From: Astrobacterium formosum
Lineage (GTDB): Bacteria; Pseudomonadota; Alphaproteobacteria; Rhizobiales; Xanthobacteraceae
DNA: 64,000 nt
Direction: 5' to 3'
Assembly (NCBI GenBank): GCA_030848545.1
Contig: JAVDCA010000017.1
Location: forward strand, 92,567 to 156,566
The number at the start of each line of letters is the position of its first letter. The stretch's first letter is position 1. The position numbers and the translations under genes were made by a program. Below the pieces are notes generated by a model, which did not search any database, was not told the origin of the DNA, and saw only the letters and a program-made list of their open reading frames with translations. Below, piece after piece: positions 47,238 through 56,653 of the stretch.

Positions 47238-49004
47238 TCAAGCGGCGCGGATCGTCGAAAGGAAGCGGTCGAGCTCGGCCTTGAGGCGGTTGGAGTCCTG
47301 CGACAGCGAGCGCGCCGAGGCGAGCACCTGGGCCGATGCCGAGCCGGTCTCGGCAGCACCGTGGTTGACGTCGACGATGTTCCTGGCGACCTCGGTCGTG
47401 CCGTGCGCGGCCTGCTGGACGTTGCGGGTGATTTCCCCCGTCGCCGAGCCCTGCTCCTCCACCGCCGCCGCGATGGTGCCGGCGATTTCCGAGATATGCC
47501 GGATGGTGGTGCCGATCTCCTTGATGGCGGCGACGGAATCCTGCGTCGCCGTCTGCATGCCGGCGATCTGGCCGCCGATCTCCCCGGTCGCCTTGGCGGT
47601 CTGGGCGGCGAGGTTCTTGACCTCCTGGGCGACCACCGCAAAACCCTTGCCGGCCTCGCCGGCGCGGGCCGCCTCGATGGTGGCATTGAGGGCGAGCAGG
47701 TTGGTCTGCTCCGCGATATCGGTGATCAGCTTGACGACGTCGCCGATGCGGCTCGCTGCCTGCGAGAGTTCATTGATGCGGCCGTCGGTCTGCTCGGCCT
47801 GGCCGACCGCCTGACCGGCGATCCGGCTCGATTCGTGCACCTGGCGGCCGATCTCGTGCACCGACGAGCTCATCTCCTCGGCCGCCGAGGCAACCGACTG
47901 GACGTTGGCGGAGGCTTCTTCGGACGCGGCCGCGACCGCGGACGAGAGCTTCTGGGTGGTGTCCGCCGTCTGCGTCAACGTCGCGGCGGCGGCTTCGAGT
48001 TCGGTCGCGGCCGACGACACCGTGTCGACGATGCCCCCCACCGCGGATTCGAAATCCGCTGCGAGCTTGAGCATGGCGGCGCGCCGCTCGGCCGCCGCCT
48101 TTTCGTCGGCGGCTTTCTTCTGGGCCGATTCGCGCTCCTCGATGGAGCGACGCTCCTCGGCCGCAAGGCGCTCGCGCTCCTCGCGTTCCCTGGCCTCGTG
48201 TTCGGCCTTTTCGATCGCCTTTTCCTTGAAGGCCTCAACGGCGGCGGCGATCTCGCCGATCTCGTCCTTGCGTCCGAGCCCGGGCAGGACGACGTCGAGC
48301 CTGCCGGCCGCGAGCTCACGCATCGCCGCCGTCGTACCGTTCATGGCCTTGGCGACCCCACGCGCCACGATGACCGACATGGCGGCGACGAGGAGCAGGA
48401 TCACGCCGGTGATCAACAACGCCCGGCTGGTCGCCTGCCATATCTGGTCCTTGAGGTCGTCCACATAGACGCCGGTGCCGATTACCCAGCCCCAAGGCGC
48501 GTAGCCGACCACGTAGGATATCTTGGGCTGCGGTTTGCTCGAGCCGGGCTTGGCGAAGTCGTATTCGATGGTGCCGCGGCCGTTGCGCTTGACGATGTCG
48601 CTCATCGCCACGGTGTAGCGCGAACCGCTGGCGTCCTTGAGATCGGAAATATCCTTGCCTTCCAGGTCCGGTGAGGCCGGATGCATGATCATGCGCGGGT
48701 GCATGTCCTGGATCCAGAAGTACTCGTCTTCGTCGTAGCGAAGCTGCCGCAGCCGCGCGCTGGCACGTTTCTGCGCCTCGACATCGGAGAGCCCGGCCTT
48801 GCGAGCACTATCGTGCTCTTCCTTGATGACGGAGAGGGCGAGGTCGCCGAGATTTTTCAGTTCGATCCGCTTTTGCCGTGTCAAGCCCGCGTCCAGTTCG
48901 CTCGTTTCGAAAATGGTCACGCCGATGAAGCAGACGAAACACAGCGTGATGATGAGATAGATCTTGCGTCCGATGGTGAAGCGGAAGTTCCTGAGCATGG
49001 TCAT
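47238..49004 (-). CDS. Methyl-accepting chemotaxis protein with single Cache sensor, module 2
   Basis: The 588-residue receptor has a membrane helix at about 12-32 and an sCache_2 sensor (about 35-185). Sensor phrases are [38 protein letters not shown] and [17 protein letters not shown] second membrane helix (about 192-213), HAMP, coiled coil and signalling domain follow, with the standard tip [20 protein letters not shown]. Single Cache domains often bind short organic acids. The C-terminal part and its 3' flank are nearly identical to the receptor at 43308. It is divergent from a second AraC gene. Confidence 0.94.
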   Translation of the reverse strand: MTMLRNFRFTIGRKIYLIITLCFVCFIGVTIFETSELDAGLTRQKRIELKNLGDLALSVIKEEHDSARKAGLSDVEAQKRASARLRQLRYDEDEYFWIQDMHPRMIMHPASPDLEGKDISDLKDASGSRYTVAMSDIVKRNGRGTIEYDFAKPGSSKPQPKISYVVGYAPWGWVIGTGVYVDDLKDQIWQATSRALLITGVILLLVAAMSVIVARGVAKAMNGTTAAMRELAAGRLDVVLPGLGRKDEIGEIAAAVEAFKEKAIEKAEHEAREREERERLAAEERRSIEERESAQKKAADEKAAAERRAAMLKLAADFESAVGGIVDTVSSAATELEAAAATLTQTADTTQKLSSAVAAASEEASANVQSVASAAEEMSSSVHEIGRQVHESSRIAGQAVGQAEQTDGRINELSQAASRIGDVVKLITDIAEQTNLLALNATIEAARAGEAGKGFAVVAQEVKNLAAQTAKATGEIGGQIAGMQTATQDSVAAIKEIGTTIRHISEIAGTIAAAVEEQGSATGEITRNVQQAAHGTTEVARNIVDVNHGAAETGSASAQVLASARSLSQDSNRLKAELDRFLSTIRAA

Positions 49005-49532
49005 AGAGCGCCTCGGTCAAGAGTCGGGGGCCGCAGTCCGCGGGGAACTGCGTAGGGATCGGGCTCGGGTGGAATCGCAGAGAGCAAGCCTGCACTGCAG
49101 GTAACGCAAGGCTGCCCGTACGGAATTAACGAATGATTGAGGTTAACCGCGGCGTCGTTGCGGCTCTCGCATGACGAAGACGTGCGGTTTTTGAGCAGCG
49201 GCGAGCATCCGTTTCGGCGGATGCGGGCGCCGACAGCGCACTCCGATACGTTTCAGCGCGGCCTGAAGCGGCGTTCTCGGTCCAGTCATACCGCCGTCCC
49301 GCAAGGCCGATTTTTTTCGTGAAGCAATGCGCACGATGCAGGTCTTACTCAATAGGCGCACGAAATATCGTGTTCGCGCCGTCTCCAATGCCGGGGGCGC
49401 TAGCCGGCACACCAAATCGTGCCTGGACATGACCCAGGGAAACCCGGCTACAGAAGCCGCATGTCACTTGAGTTGCGAACCGCGTGGTTGTGCCTCTCGA
49501 TGCCAGGTTGACCATTGTGTGAGGCAGCAACG
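49005..49532. other. Divergent intergenic region, module 2
   Basis: These 528 bases lie between the Cache chemoreceptor and the second AraC gene. The region has ATTAACGAAT and GGTTAACC near 49120-49145, similar in wording to the TTAAC elements upstream of the module 1 receptor, and a T-run near 49313. No convincing gene or RNA was found. It must hold both promoters. Confidence 0.45.
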
Positions 49533-50540
49533 ATGCGTTCACGGTCGGAGCGGCCGCTCGACCGCTTTCCCATGATCAGGACCGGGAATTCCGACGAACT
49601 CGAACGAGTGCTTGCGATCGAGTTCGGAGTGAACAGGTTCGATCCCAGCCTCGGCGACAACGAGCTTTACGCGTGGATCAACCGCCTGCGGATCGGAGCG
49701 GTCGACTTCACCTACAGCAAATTCAGCGTACGCACGGACATCGCCTTCAAGGCCGACGATATCGTTCGGCTTCAATTCGGATTGCGCGGCACGGCCGTCG
49801 CCCGGGTCGGCGCATCACGATTGTTCGTGTCCGAGAACGGCGCCTGCGTGACGCCGGCCTATTTCGGCCTCGAGCAGAGGTGGGAGCCGGAGTTCGAGCG
49901 TCTCGTTCTGCGCATCAGCGAACAGGCGCTGCGTCGCAAACTCGAGGCGATACTGGGAATCGAAATCCACGCCCCGGTGCAGTTCGAGTTCGCGAGCAAT
50001 ATCGGCCATCCCAACATCACGGCGCTGCGCGAATTCGCGCTCGAAATGCTGTCCGACCCCGACACTTCGGTGCCGGACAGTGACGACGTCGTGCGATCCG
50101 AACTCGGTCAGACATGGATGGTGGCGCTGCTCTACGGAGCGGCACACAACTACAGCGACCTTCTGACCAGCGAACCCTTACGGGGAGCACCCGGTCAGGT
50201 ACGGCTGGCGGTCGACTACATCGAAGCGAACTGGAATCGGCCGCTGATGATCGAGGATCTCGCCGCGGCCATCGGGATCAGCAGCCGCAGCCTGTTCAAG
50301 ACCTTCAAGGCGACGTTCGGCACGAGCCCGATGGCGTATGTACGGACCGTGCGGCTCAAGAAGGCGAACGCGATGCTGCTGCGGGCGAGCCACGAAACGA
50401 CCGTGGGCGGCATCGCGCGCGCCTGCGGGTTCCTCAACGCAGGCCACTTCGCCAAGGACTATCGTGACGCCTTCGGTGAATCCCCGTCGGCGACTCTGGG
50501 GCGGGCGAGAACGCTGATGCGATCGCGACGTATGACTTAG
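49533..50540 (+). CDS. AraC-family regulator, module 2
   Basis: The protein has 335 residues from the ATG at 49533; a TTG 18 bases upstream is less likely. It has the same layout as the regulator at 46053: an N-terminal binding domain with AAHNYSDLLTSEP and a C-terminal double helix-turn-helix with LMIEDLAAAIGISSRSLFKT, SPMAYVRTVRLKKANAML and IARACGFLNAGHFAKDYRDA. The two proteins differ most in the N-terminal half, which could reflect different effectors. It is divergent from the Cache receptor. Confidence 0.92.
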   Translation: MRSRSERPLDRFPMIRTGNSDELERVLAIEFGVNRFDPSLGDNELYAWINRLRIGAVDFTYSKFSVRTDIAFKADDIVRLQFGLRGTAVARVGASRLFVSENGACVTPAYFGLEQRWEPEFERLVLRISEQALRRKLEAILGIEIHAPVQFEFASNIGHPNITALREFALEMLSDPDTSVPDSDDVVRSELGQTWMVALLYGAAHNYSDLLTSEPLRGAPGQVRLAVDYIEANWNRPLMIEDLAAAIGISSRSLFKTFKATFGTSPMAYVRTVRLKKANAMLLRASHETTVGGIARACGFLNAGHFAKDYRDAFGESPSATLGRARTLMRSRRMT

Positions 50541-50552
50541 GGCCGATTTGCG

Positions 50553-51788
50553 TCACAGCGCCTCGCCCTTCAGGAGCCGCGGCACTTCGCCGGTGATGCC
50601 GGCGGCCTCGTGGATGAAGAGCTCTTTGAGCGCCGGCAGACGCTCCACCATGCCGAGGCCGATATCGCGGGCGAGCCGCAGAACGTCGGAGCGGTTGGAG
50701 AACAGGCGGTTGATGCCGTCGGTGGCAAGCCCCATGGAAAGCGTATCGAAGCGCCGCCATTGCTGGTAGCGCTCGAGCACGGTGGCACCGCCGCAATCGA
50801 GGCCGAGACGGGCGGCGTCGACCATCGCCTCGGCGAGTGCGGCGACGTCGCGCAGGCCGAGATTGAGGCCCTGGCCGGCGATCGGATGGATCATGTGGGC
50901 GGCGTCGCCGAGGAGCGCGAAGCGCTCGGCGATGAAGGAGCGCGCCACCTTCAGGCCGAGCGGGAAGGCGCCGCGGCGGCCGACCGCGGATAGTTCGCCG
51001 AGGGAGAGGCCGAAGCGCCTTTCGAGTTCGTGATGGAAGCCGGCGTCGTCGAGGGCGAGAATGCGTGTCGCCTCGGCGGTCGTCTCCGTCCACACGATGG
51101 AGGAGCGCCGGCCGGTGAGCGGCAGGATCGCAAACGGCCCGGCGGGCAGGAAGTGTTCGACGGCGCGGCCGCGATGGTCGCGTTCGTGCGCGACCGTGGT
51201 CACGATGGCGGACTGGCCGTAGGACCAGCCGACGGTTCCGATGCCGGCTTGCTCGCGCAGCGCCGAGCGGGCGCCGTCGGCGGCGACGAGCAGCCGGGTC
51301 TCGACACTCGCGCCCCCCGCGAGCGTGACGGCGACGCGATCCGGGCCGGTCGCGAAGCGCGCGACCGCATCGGACGCCAGCACGATGCCGTCGGCGGCGG
51401 CGCGCCCATGCAAGGCGGCGAGCAGACGGCCGTTCTCGACCATGTGGGCGAAGGGTTCGCCGGGCGCGACCTCGCCCGCGAAGGTCAGGAAGGTCGGCCG
51501 CACCACGTCTTCGAGCTTGGAATCCGAGATCACCATGTCGAGGATGGGCTGGGCGTGCGAAACGACCTCGTCCCAGACCCCGAGGGCCGAGAACAGCCGG
51601 CGGGCGGCGGCCGCGATCGCCGAGGAGCGGGCATCGGCGATCGGGTGGTCCAGCGCCGGATCGGCGACCACCACCGTGAAGGCGTCACCGAGCCCCTGGC
51701 GCAACGCGATCGCCAAGGCGAGGCCGGCAAAGCCGCCGCCGGCGATCATCACGTCGGCACGCGCGGGAATATCTTTGTTCATAGCCAT
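50553..51788 (-). CDS. UbiH/UbiF-type FAD-dependent hydroxylase
   Basis: The protein has 411 residues from the ATG at 51788 (a second ATG is at 51782). The Rossmann FAD motif is at the start (DVMIAGGGFAGLALAIAL). LLVAADGARSALREQAGIGT carries the DG motif, and FALLGDAAHMIHPIAGQGLN is the second FAD motif. This is the UbiH/COQ6 family that hydroxylates the ring of ubiquinone precursors. Which ring position cannot be told, since alphaproteobacteria also use UbiL and UbiM variants. It is divergent from tesB. Confidence 0.9.
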   Translation of the reverse strand: MAMNKDIPARADVMIAGGGFAGLALAIALRQGLGDAFTVVVADPALDHPIADARSSAIAAAARRLFSALGVWDEVVSHAQPILDMVISDSKLEDVVRPTFLTFAGEVAPGEPFAHMVENGRLLAALHGRAAADGIVLASDAVARFATGPDRVAVTLAGGASVETRLLVAADGARSALREQAGIGTVGWSYGQSAIVTTVAHERDHRGRAVEHFLPAGPFAILPLTGRRSSIVWTETTAEATRILALDDAGFHHELERRFGLSLGELSAVGRRGAFPLGLKVARSFIAERFALLGDAAHMIHPIAGQGLNLGLRDVAALAEAMVDAARLGLDCGGATVLERYQQWRRFDTLSMGLATDGINRLFSNRSDVLRLARDIGLGMVERLPALKELFIHEAAGITGEVPRLLKGEAL

Positions 51789-51952
51789 CCAGTCCGGCCG
51801 GGTGCCGGAGCGCCCGCCATTTAGCTGCCGGTGCATAGCCTTTCGGGGCCGTGAACGCGACAAAAATGGCGCGACGGCCGGCCGGCGGTGCTTGACGGCG
51901 GCAGGCCGGCCCCGTGTCATGGCGGCCCGATATCGTATTGATGGGAACCCGC

Positions 51953-52825
51953 ATGCCGTCTGCTGTCCAGGATCTCGTCGGTCTGCTCGATCTCGAAACC
52001 CTCGAGGTCAACCTGTTTCGCGGCAGGAGCCCGCAGGTGGGCTGGCAACGGGTGTTCGGCGGCCAGGTGATCGGCCAGGCCCTGGTCGCCGCCTGCCGCA
52101 CGGTCGACGACGTGGCGGCGCGGGCGCCCCATTCGCTGCACGCCTATTTCCTTCTCGCCGGCGACCCCAAGGTGCCGATCATCTACCAGGTCCGACGGCT
52201 GCGCGACGGCAGGAGTTTTGCGACCCGGCAGGTGACGGCAATCCAGCATGGACAGGCGATCTTCGCCATGGCGGTGTCGTTTCACGTGCACGAGGAGGGT
52301 TTTTCGCACCAGCAGGCGATGCCCGACGTGCCGTCGCCGGAAGAACTGCCGACCGAGATCGAGATCAAGGGCCGGGTCCTGCCCACCATGCCGGAGGCGG
52401 TGCGCGCCTATTTCGAACGCGAGCGGCCCATCGAATTGCGGCCGGTGGAGTTCGATCGCTATCGCGGCAAGAAGTACCCCGACGGCCGCTTCAATGTCTG
52501 GATCCGCACCACGAAGGCGCTGCCGGACGAGCCCGCGATCCACCAGTGCGTGCTCGCCTATGCGTCGGATTTCATGCTGCTGGACGCCGCCCTGATCCCG
52601 CACGGCCGCACCGTGTTCGACAAGTCCATCATGCCGGCGAGCCTCGACCATGCGCTCTGGTTCCACCGGCCGTTCCGGGCCGACCAGTGGCTGCTCTACG
52701 CCCAGGACTCCCCCAGCGCATCGGGGGCGCTCGGCTTCTCGCGCGGCCTCATCTTCGCCCGCGACGGCACCCTGGTTGCCTCGGTGGCGCAAGAAGGCCT
52801 AGTGCGCGAGCGCCATGCCATCTGA
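51953..52825 (+). CDS. tesB: Acyl-CoA thioesterase II
   Basis: The protein has 290 residues from the ATG at 51953, behind GGGA; 51941 and a GTG at 51914 are alternatives. It has the double hot-dog fold of TesB, with FRGRSPQVGWQRVFGGQVIG at the start, SLHAYFLLAGDPKVPIIYQV, and in the second half CVLAYASDFMLLDAALIPHG with the catalytic aspartate, then SLDHALWFHRPFRADQWLLY and an SASGALGFSRGLIF block. It hydrolyses medium- to long-chain acyl-CoA in the cytoplasm. It precedes the nitrogen-control locus but is not part of it. Confidence 0.93.
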   Translation: MPSAVQDLVGLLDLETLEVNLFRGRSPQVGWQRVFGGQVIGQALVAACRTVDDVAARAPHSLHAYFLLAGDPKVPIIYQVRRLRDGRSFATRQVTAIQHGQAIFAMAVSFHVHEEGFSHQQAMPDVPSPEELPTEIEIKGRVLPTMPEAVRAYFERERPIELRPVEFDRYRGKKYPDGRFNVWIRTTKALPDEPAIHQCVLAYASDFMLLDAALIPHGRTVFDKSIMPASLDHALWFHRPFRADQWLLYAQDSPSASGALGFSRGLIFARDGTLVASVAQEGLVRERHAI

Positions 52826-52860
52826 GGATTAGGCAAACGCCTAGTGATCGGGCAAGTGAC

Positions 52861-52897
52861 TGCCTATTCTCTTGGCAGTTTGCCTATTTCGAAAGCG
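52861..52897 (+). promoter_or_regulatory. Tandem NtrC-type sites upstream of glnK1
   Basis: TGC-CTATTCTCTTG-GCA (52861-52877) fits the NtrC consensus TGC-N11-GCA exactly. A second copy 20 bases on, TGC-CTATTTCGAAA-GCG (52881-52897), has one mismatch. Two sites two helical turns apart, about 115 bases before a sigma-54 element, are the usual enhancer layout. Confidence 0.75.
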
Positions 52898-52992
52898 AAT
52901 CGGAACGGAAGCGACCGTCCTTGTGATTAGCCGGACGGTGATTTCTACCGGCATGTCAGAAGGCTGGCCGCATTTGCCGGAAAAATCAGCGT

Positions 52993-53007
52993 TGGCACAA
53001 AGTTTGA
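52993..53007 (+). promoter_or_regulatory. Sigma-54-type promoter for glnK1
   Basis: TGGCAC-AAAGT-TTGA matches the -24/-12 consensus TGGCAC-N5-TTGC except for the last base. Spacing is exact. The gene starts 266 bases downstream, leaving a long leader with a nested hairpin. The distance from the tandem NtrC sites supports the call. Confidence 0.65.
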
Positions 53008-53084
53008 ACACTCCAGCTTGGCGTTGCCGGACGCCCTTCGCGATCTTCAGCCTCGCGGACGCGGGTCCGGCGGAAAGGCACCTG

Positions 53085-53149
53085 CTTCCAGGCAGATGGC
53101 GTTGCAGACGGCGTTGGTCGCCCATCTGCGGGCCGCTGCGCCCTGGAAG
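53085..53149 (+). other. Nested hairpin in the glnK1 leader
   Basis: CTTCCAGG (53085-53092) pairs with CCTGGAAG (53142-53149). Inside it GCAGATGGCG (53092-53101) pairs with CGCCCATCTGC (53119-53129) with one bulged base. If transcription starts at the sigma-54 element, this structure lies in the untranslated leader. It may be regulatory or just a processed leader; it does not match a known riboswitch that I recognise. Confidence 0.45.
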
Positions 53150-53174
53150 CGCGGCTCGACCGCCGACCCCATAG

Positions 53175-53612
<438 letters not shown>

Positions 53613-53689
53613 GGCTCCGCTGACCTTTCCGGGGTCGTCGGGGCAGGCCGGAGGGCGCCCCGATGATCAGCAACCAGACGGCTTCATGC

Positions 53690-53723
53690 CCCGCCGGTGC
53701 GGTCCCGGCGGGCTTTCTTTTTT
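53690..53723 (+). terminator. Intrinsic terminator after glnK1
   Basis: CCCGCCGG (53690-53697) and CCGGCGGG (53705-53712) form an 8-pair stem, followed by CTTTCTTTTTT. This is a classical rho-independent terminator and separates the two PII genes. Confidence 0.85.
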
Positions 53724-53791
53724 CGCGGCCCCGGCCCGGCCGATTCATGCGCAGGCCCTGCCTTTGGGGTGTGCAGCGCCAAAATAATGAC

Positions 53792-53808
53792 TGCCGAAAT
53801 AATAGGCA
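53792..53808 (+). promoter_or_regulatory. NtrC-type site upstream of glnK2-amtB
   Basis: TGC-CGAAATAATAG-GCA matches TGC-N11-GCA exactly with an AT-rich centre. It lies about 105 bases upstream of a sigma-54 element, as in the glnK1 promoter region. Confidence 0.75.
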
Positions 53809-53913
53809 TTATCCAGCCGACTCTTTCGCAGTGCGGCAACGGCCAATCCCACGGCTCCGCGACGTCGAATAATACACGCGTAGATTCAGCCCCTTAAAGG
53901 AAACGACCCGGAC

Positions 53914-53928
53914 TGGCACGGGGCTTGA
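53914..53928 (+). promoter_or_regulatory. Sigma-54-type promoter for glnK2-amtB
   Basis: TGGCAC-GGGGC-TTGA fits TGGCACGG-N3-TTGC except the last base. The glnK2 start follows 121 bases later. The same final-base deviation occurs in the glnK1 promoter. Confidence 0.72.
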
Positions 53929-54045
53929 TTAGAGCCTCGCCGGGCTCGCCTGCGGCGCCAATTGTTCGATGCAGTGTTCGTGTGCAGCCCCCAGTTCAAG
54001 ATCGCCCAATCTGCGAAATGCCAGAGCGGGCCTAAGGGGGACTAA

Positions 54046-54387
<342 letters not shown>

Positions 54388-54423
54388 GACGCCAATCACC
54401 GTTTCCGGACAGGAGAAAAAAAC

Positions 54424-55878
54424 ATGGCTTTGAGATTTCCGTACCGAACGGGGTTGGCGGTCCTGGGGGCCGGGTTGCTTCTTGCGACCTCGGCGCTGGC
54501 CCAGGGCACGGCGGCCCCGACCTTCAACAAGGGCGACAATGCCTGGCTGATGACCTCGGCGGTGCTGGTGCTGCTGATGACCATTCCGGGCCTCGCTTTG
54601 TTCTATGGCGGCCTGGTGCGCGCCAAGAACATGCTGTCGGTGCTCGCGCACGTCTTCTACACGGTGTGCATCGTCGCGGTCCTGTGGGTGCTCTACGGCT
54701 ACAGCCTCTCCTTCACGGGCGGCTCGGCCTTCATCGGCGGCCTCTCCAAGGCGTTCCTGGCCGGAGTCACGACCGACTCGCAGGCCGCGACCTTCTCGGT
54801 CGGGGTCACCGTCCATGAACTGATCTACATCTGCTTCCAGATGACCTTCGCGTGCATCACGCCGGCACTGATCGTCGGCGCCTTCGCGGAGCGCATGAAG
54901 TTCTCGGCGGTCGCCCTGTTCATCCCGCTGTGGGTGACCTTCGTGTATTTCCCCATCGCCCACATGGTGTGGTACTGGGCCGGCCCGGACGCCGTCGACG
55001 CCGCCGCCAAGGCGCTCGCCGCCGCCGGTGATGATGCCGCCAAGACCGCCGCCCAGGCCGCGCTCGACGCCGTCAACGCCGACTCCGGCTACATCTTCCA
55101 GATGGGCGCCATCGACTTCGCGGGCGGCACCGTGGTGCACATCAATGCCGGCATCGCCGGCCTGGTCGGCGCCATGCTGTGCGGCAAGCGCATCGGGCTC
55201 GGCAAGGAACTGATGCCGCCCCATTCGCTGACCCTGACCATGGTCGGCGCCGCGCTCCTGTGGGTCGGCTGGTTCGGCTTCAACGCCGGCTCCAACCTGG
55301 AGGCCAATGGCGGCGCCGCCCTCGCCATGACCAACTCGTTCGTCGCCACCGCGGCGGCGGCGCTGTCGTGGATGTTCGCGGAGTGGATCTTCAAGGGCAA
55401 GCCGTCGCTCCTCGGCTCGCTGTCGGGTTGCGTCGCCGGCCTCGTCGCCGTCACCCCGGCGGCCGGCTTCGCGGGTCCCATGGGGGCCTTGGTGCTCGGC
55501 CTCGTCGCCGGCGTGGTCTGCCTGTTCTTCGTCGCCGTGGTCAAGAACGCCTTCGGCTACGACGACGCCCTCGACGTGTTCGGCATCCACTGCATCGGCG
55601 GCATCCTGGGCGCCATCGCCACCGGCATCCTGGTCAATCCCGCCCTCGGCGGCGCCGGCATCATGGACTACGCGGCCGGAAAGATCGCCGACTACGACTT
55701 CGTCACGCAGGTGTGGGCGCAGTCGAAAGCGGTGCTTCTGACCCTCGTGTGGTCGGGCGTCGGCTCGTTCATCCTCTACAAGATCGTCGACGTCGTGGTC
55801 GGCCTGCGGCCGAAGGCCGAGGTGGAGCGCGAAGGTCTCGATCTCAACGATCACGGCGAGCGCGCCTACACGATGTAA
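54424..55878 (+). CDS. amtB: Ammonium transporter
   Basis: The 484-residue protein has a cleaved signal peptide (cleavage near SALAQG) and eleven membrane helices. Family features are GLALFYGGLVRAKNMLS, FAERMKFSAVALFIPLWVTF and the two channel histidines in GGTVVHINAGIAGL and VFGIHCIGGILGA. An Ala/Asp-rich insertion of about 25 residues lies in the loop near residue 200. It conducts ammonium into the cell. GGAGAAAAAAC precedes the ATG, and a strong terminator follows. Confidence 0.97.
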   Translation: MALRFPYRTGLAVLGAGLLLATSALAQGTAAPTFNKGDNAWLMTSAVLVLLMTIPGLALFYGGLVRAKNMLSVLAHVFYTVCIVAVLWVLYGYSLSFTGGSAFIGGLSKAFLAGVTTDSQAATFSVGVTVHELIYICFQMTFACITPALIVGAFAERMKFSAVALFIPLWVTFVYFPIAHMVWYWAGPDAVDAAAKALAAAGDDAAKTAAQAALDAVNADSGYIFQMGAIDFAGGTVVHINAGIAGLVGAMLCGKRIGLGKELMPPHSLTLTMVGAALLWVGWFGFNAGSNLEANGGAALAMTNSFVATAAAALSWMFAEWIFKGKPSLLGSLSGCVAGLVAVTPAAGFAGPMGALVLGLVAGVVCLFFVAVVKNAFGYDDALDVFGIHCIGGILGAIATGILVNPALGGAGIMDYAAGKIADYDFVTQVWAQSKAVLLTLVWSGVGSFILYKIVDVVVGLRPKAEVEREGLDLNDHGERAYTM

Positions 55879-55935
55879 GGACCCAACTGCAGCTTCGGTT
55901 GGGGCGGAGACCCGGCAACCGCCCCCTCCGTCGGG

Positions 55936-55970
55936 AGGCCCCGGTCGCAAGACCGGGGCCTCTTGCGTTT
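55936..55970 (+). terminator. Intrinsic terminator after amtB
   Basis: AGGCCCCGGTC (55936-55946), loop GCAA, then GACCGGGGCCT (55951-55961) give an 11-pair perfect stem; TTGCGTTTT follows. It closes the glnK2-amtB operon. The rest of 55971-56226 shows no supported gene. Confidence 0.88.
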
Positions 55971-56226
55971 TGGCCGACTGGTCGTCGTTGATCTTCGTCG
56001 CCCGGGGAGCACGGCGAAGGCCTAAGACCATCGTGGCCACATGTACGCAGGCTGCGCCTGCCGTGGGCCGAGCCCCTCAGGGTGATGGTCGAAGCGAGTC
56101 ATTCTCGGCTGCCGTTGGCATCATGTCCGGTTCCGCGTCAGATGCAGCGGGGCATGGCCTGTTTGCCGAGCCGTTCGATCCCAGCATCCAAAGCGCTGCC
56201 CCCAGTCCAAGAGCCGGACAACTCGG

Positions 56227-56312
56227 TGATATGTATACGGATCATTTTGATTCATAAGATCTGTTGACAGATCTCATTGACTTCCCTGGTTTGATATGTA
56301 TACGGATTAAAA
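56227..56312 (+). promoter_or_regulatory. hipBA operator repeats and promoter
   Basis: TGATATGTATACGGAT occurs twice without mismatch, at 56227-56242 and 56292-56307, 65 bases apart, in an AT-rich stretch before hipB. TTGACT (56277-56282) and TATACG (56299-56304) with 16 bases between could be the promoter, with the -10 inside the second repeat. HipB-type antitoxins repress their own operon from such multiple operators. Confidence 0.72.
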
Positions 56313-56338
56313 TCGACAAAATGATCTGAAAACATATC

Positions 56339-56653
56339 ATGCTTCTCAATTCCGATCCCCTGCTCAAGGACCTTGGCCTTCGGCTCCGGAAGGCCCGCAT
56401 GGCCGCAGGCCTGTCGCAGGAGCAGGTCGCCCAGCGGGCCAACATCAGCAGACCTCGCTACCGCGACATCGAAACTGGCGCAGCGGCCGCCCGTGCAACG
56501 ACGCTCGTCAACGTCGCCCGCGCACTCGGCATGGAGATGATGCTGATTCCCCAGGCGACGGTGCCCGCGGTCCTCTCGATGCTGCAGCCCGCGGATGACG
56601 ACGATGATCGCCCCGCGTTCACCTCAGATGTCGAGCCGGAGGAAGGGCGTTGA
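56339..56653 (+). CDS. hipB: HipB-type antitoxin, helix-turn-helix protein
   Basis: The 104-residue protein has a Cro/C1-type helix-turn-helix at about 10-65 (LGLRLRKARMAAGLSQEQVA, then ISRPRYRDIETG). An acidic C-terminal tail (ADDDDDRPAFTSDVEPEEGR) may reach the toxin. Its stop overlaps the TTG start of the kinase gene by four bases. It should bind the repeats upstream and neutralise HipA. Base composition upstream is richer in AT than in the core genes, in keeping with an acquired cassette. Confidence 0.88.
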   Translation: MLLNSDPLLKDLGLRLRKARMAAGLSQEQVAQRANISRPRYRDIETGAAAARATTLVNVARALGMEMMLIPQATVPAVLSMLQPADDDDDRPAFTSDVEPEEGR

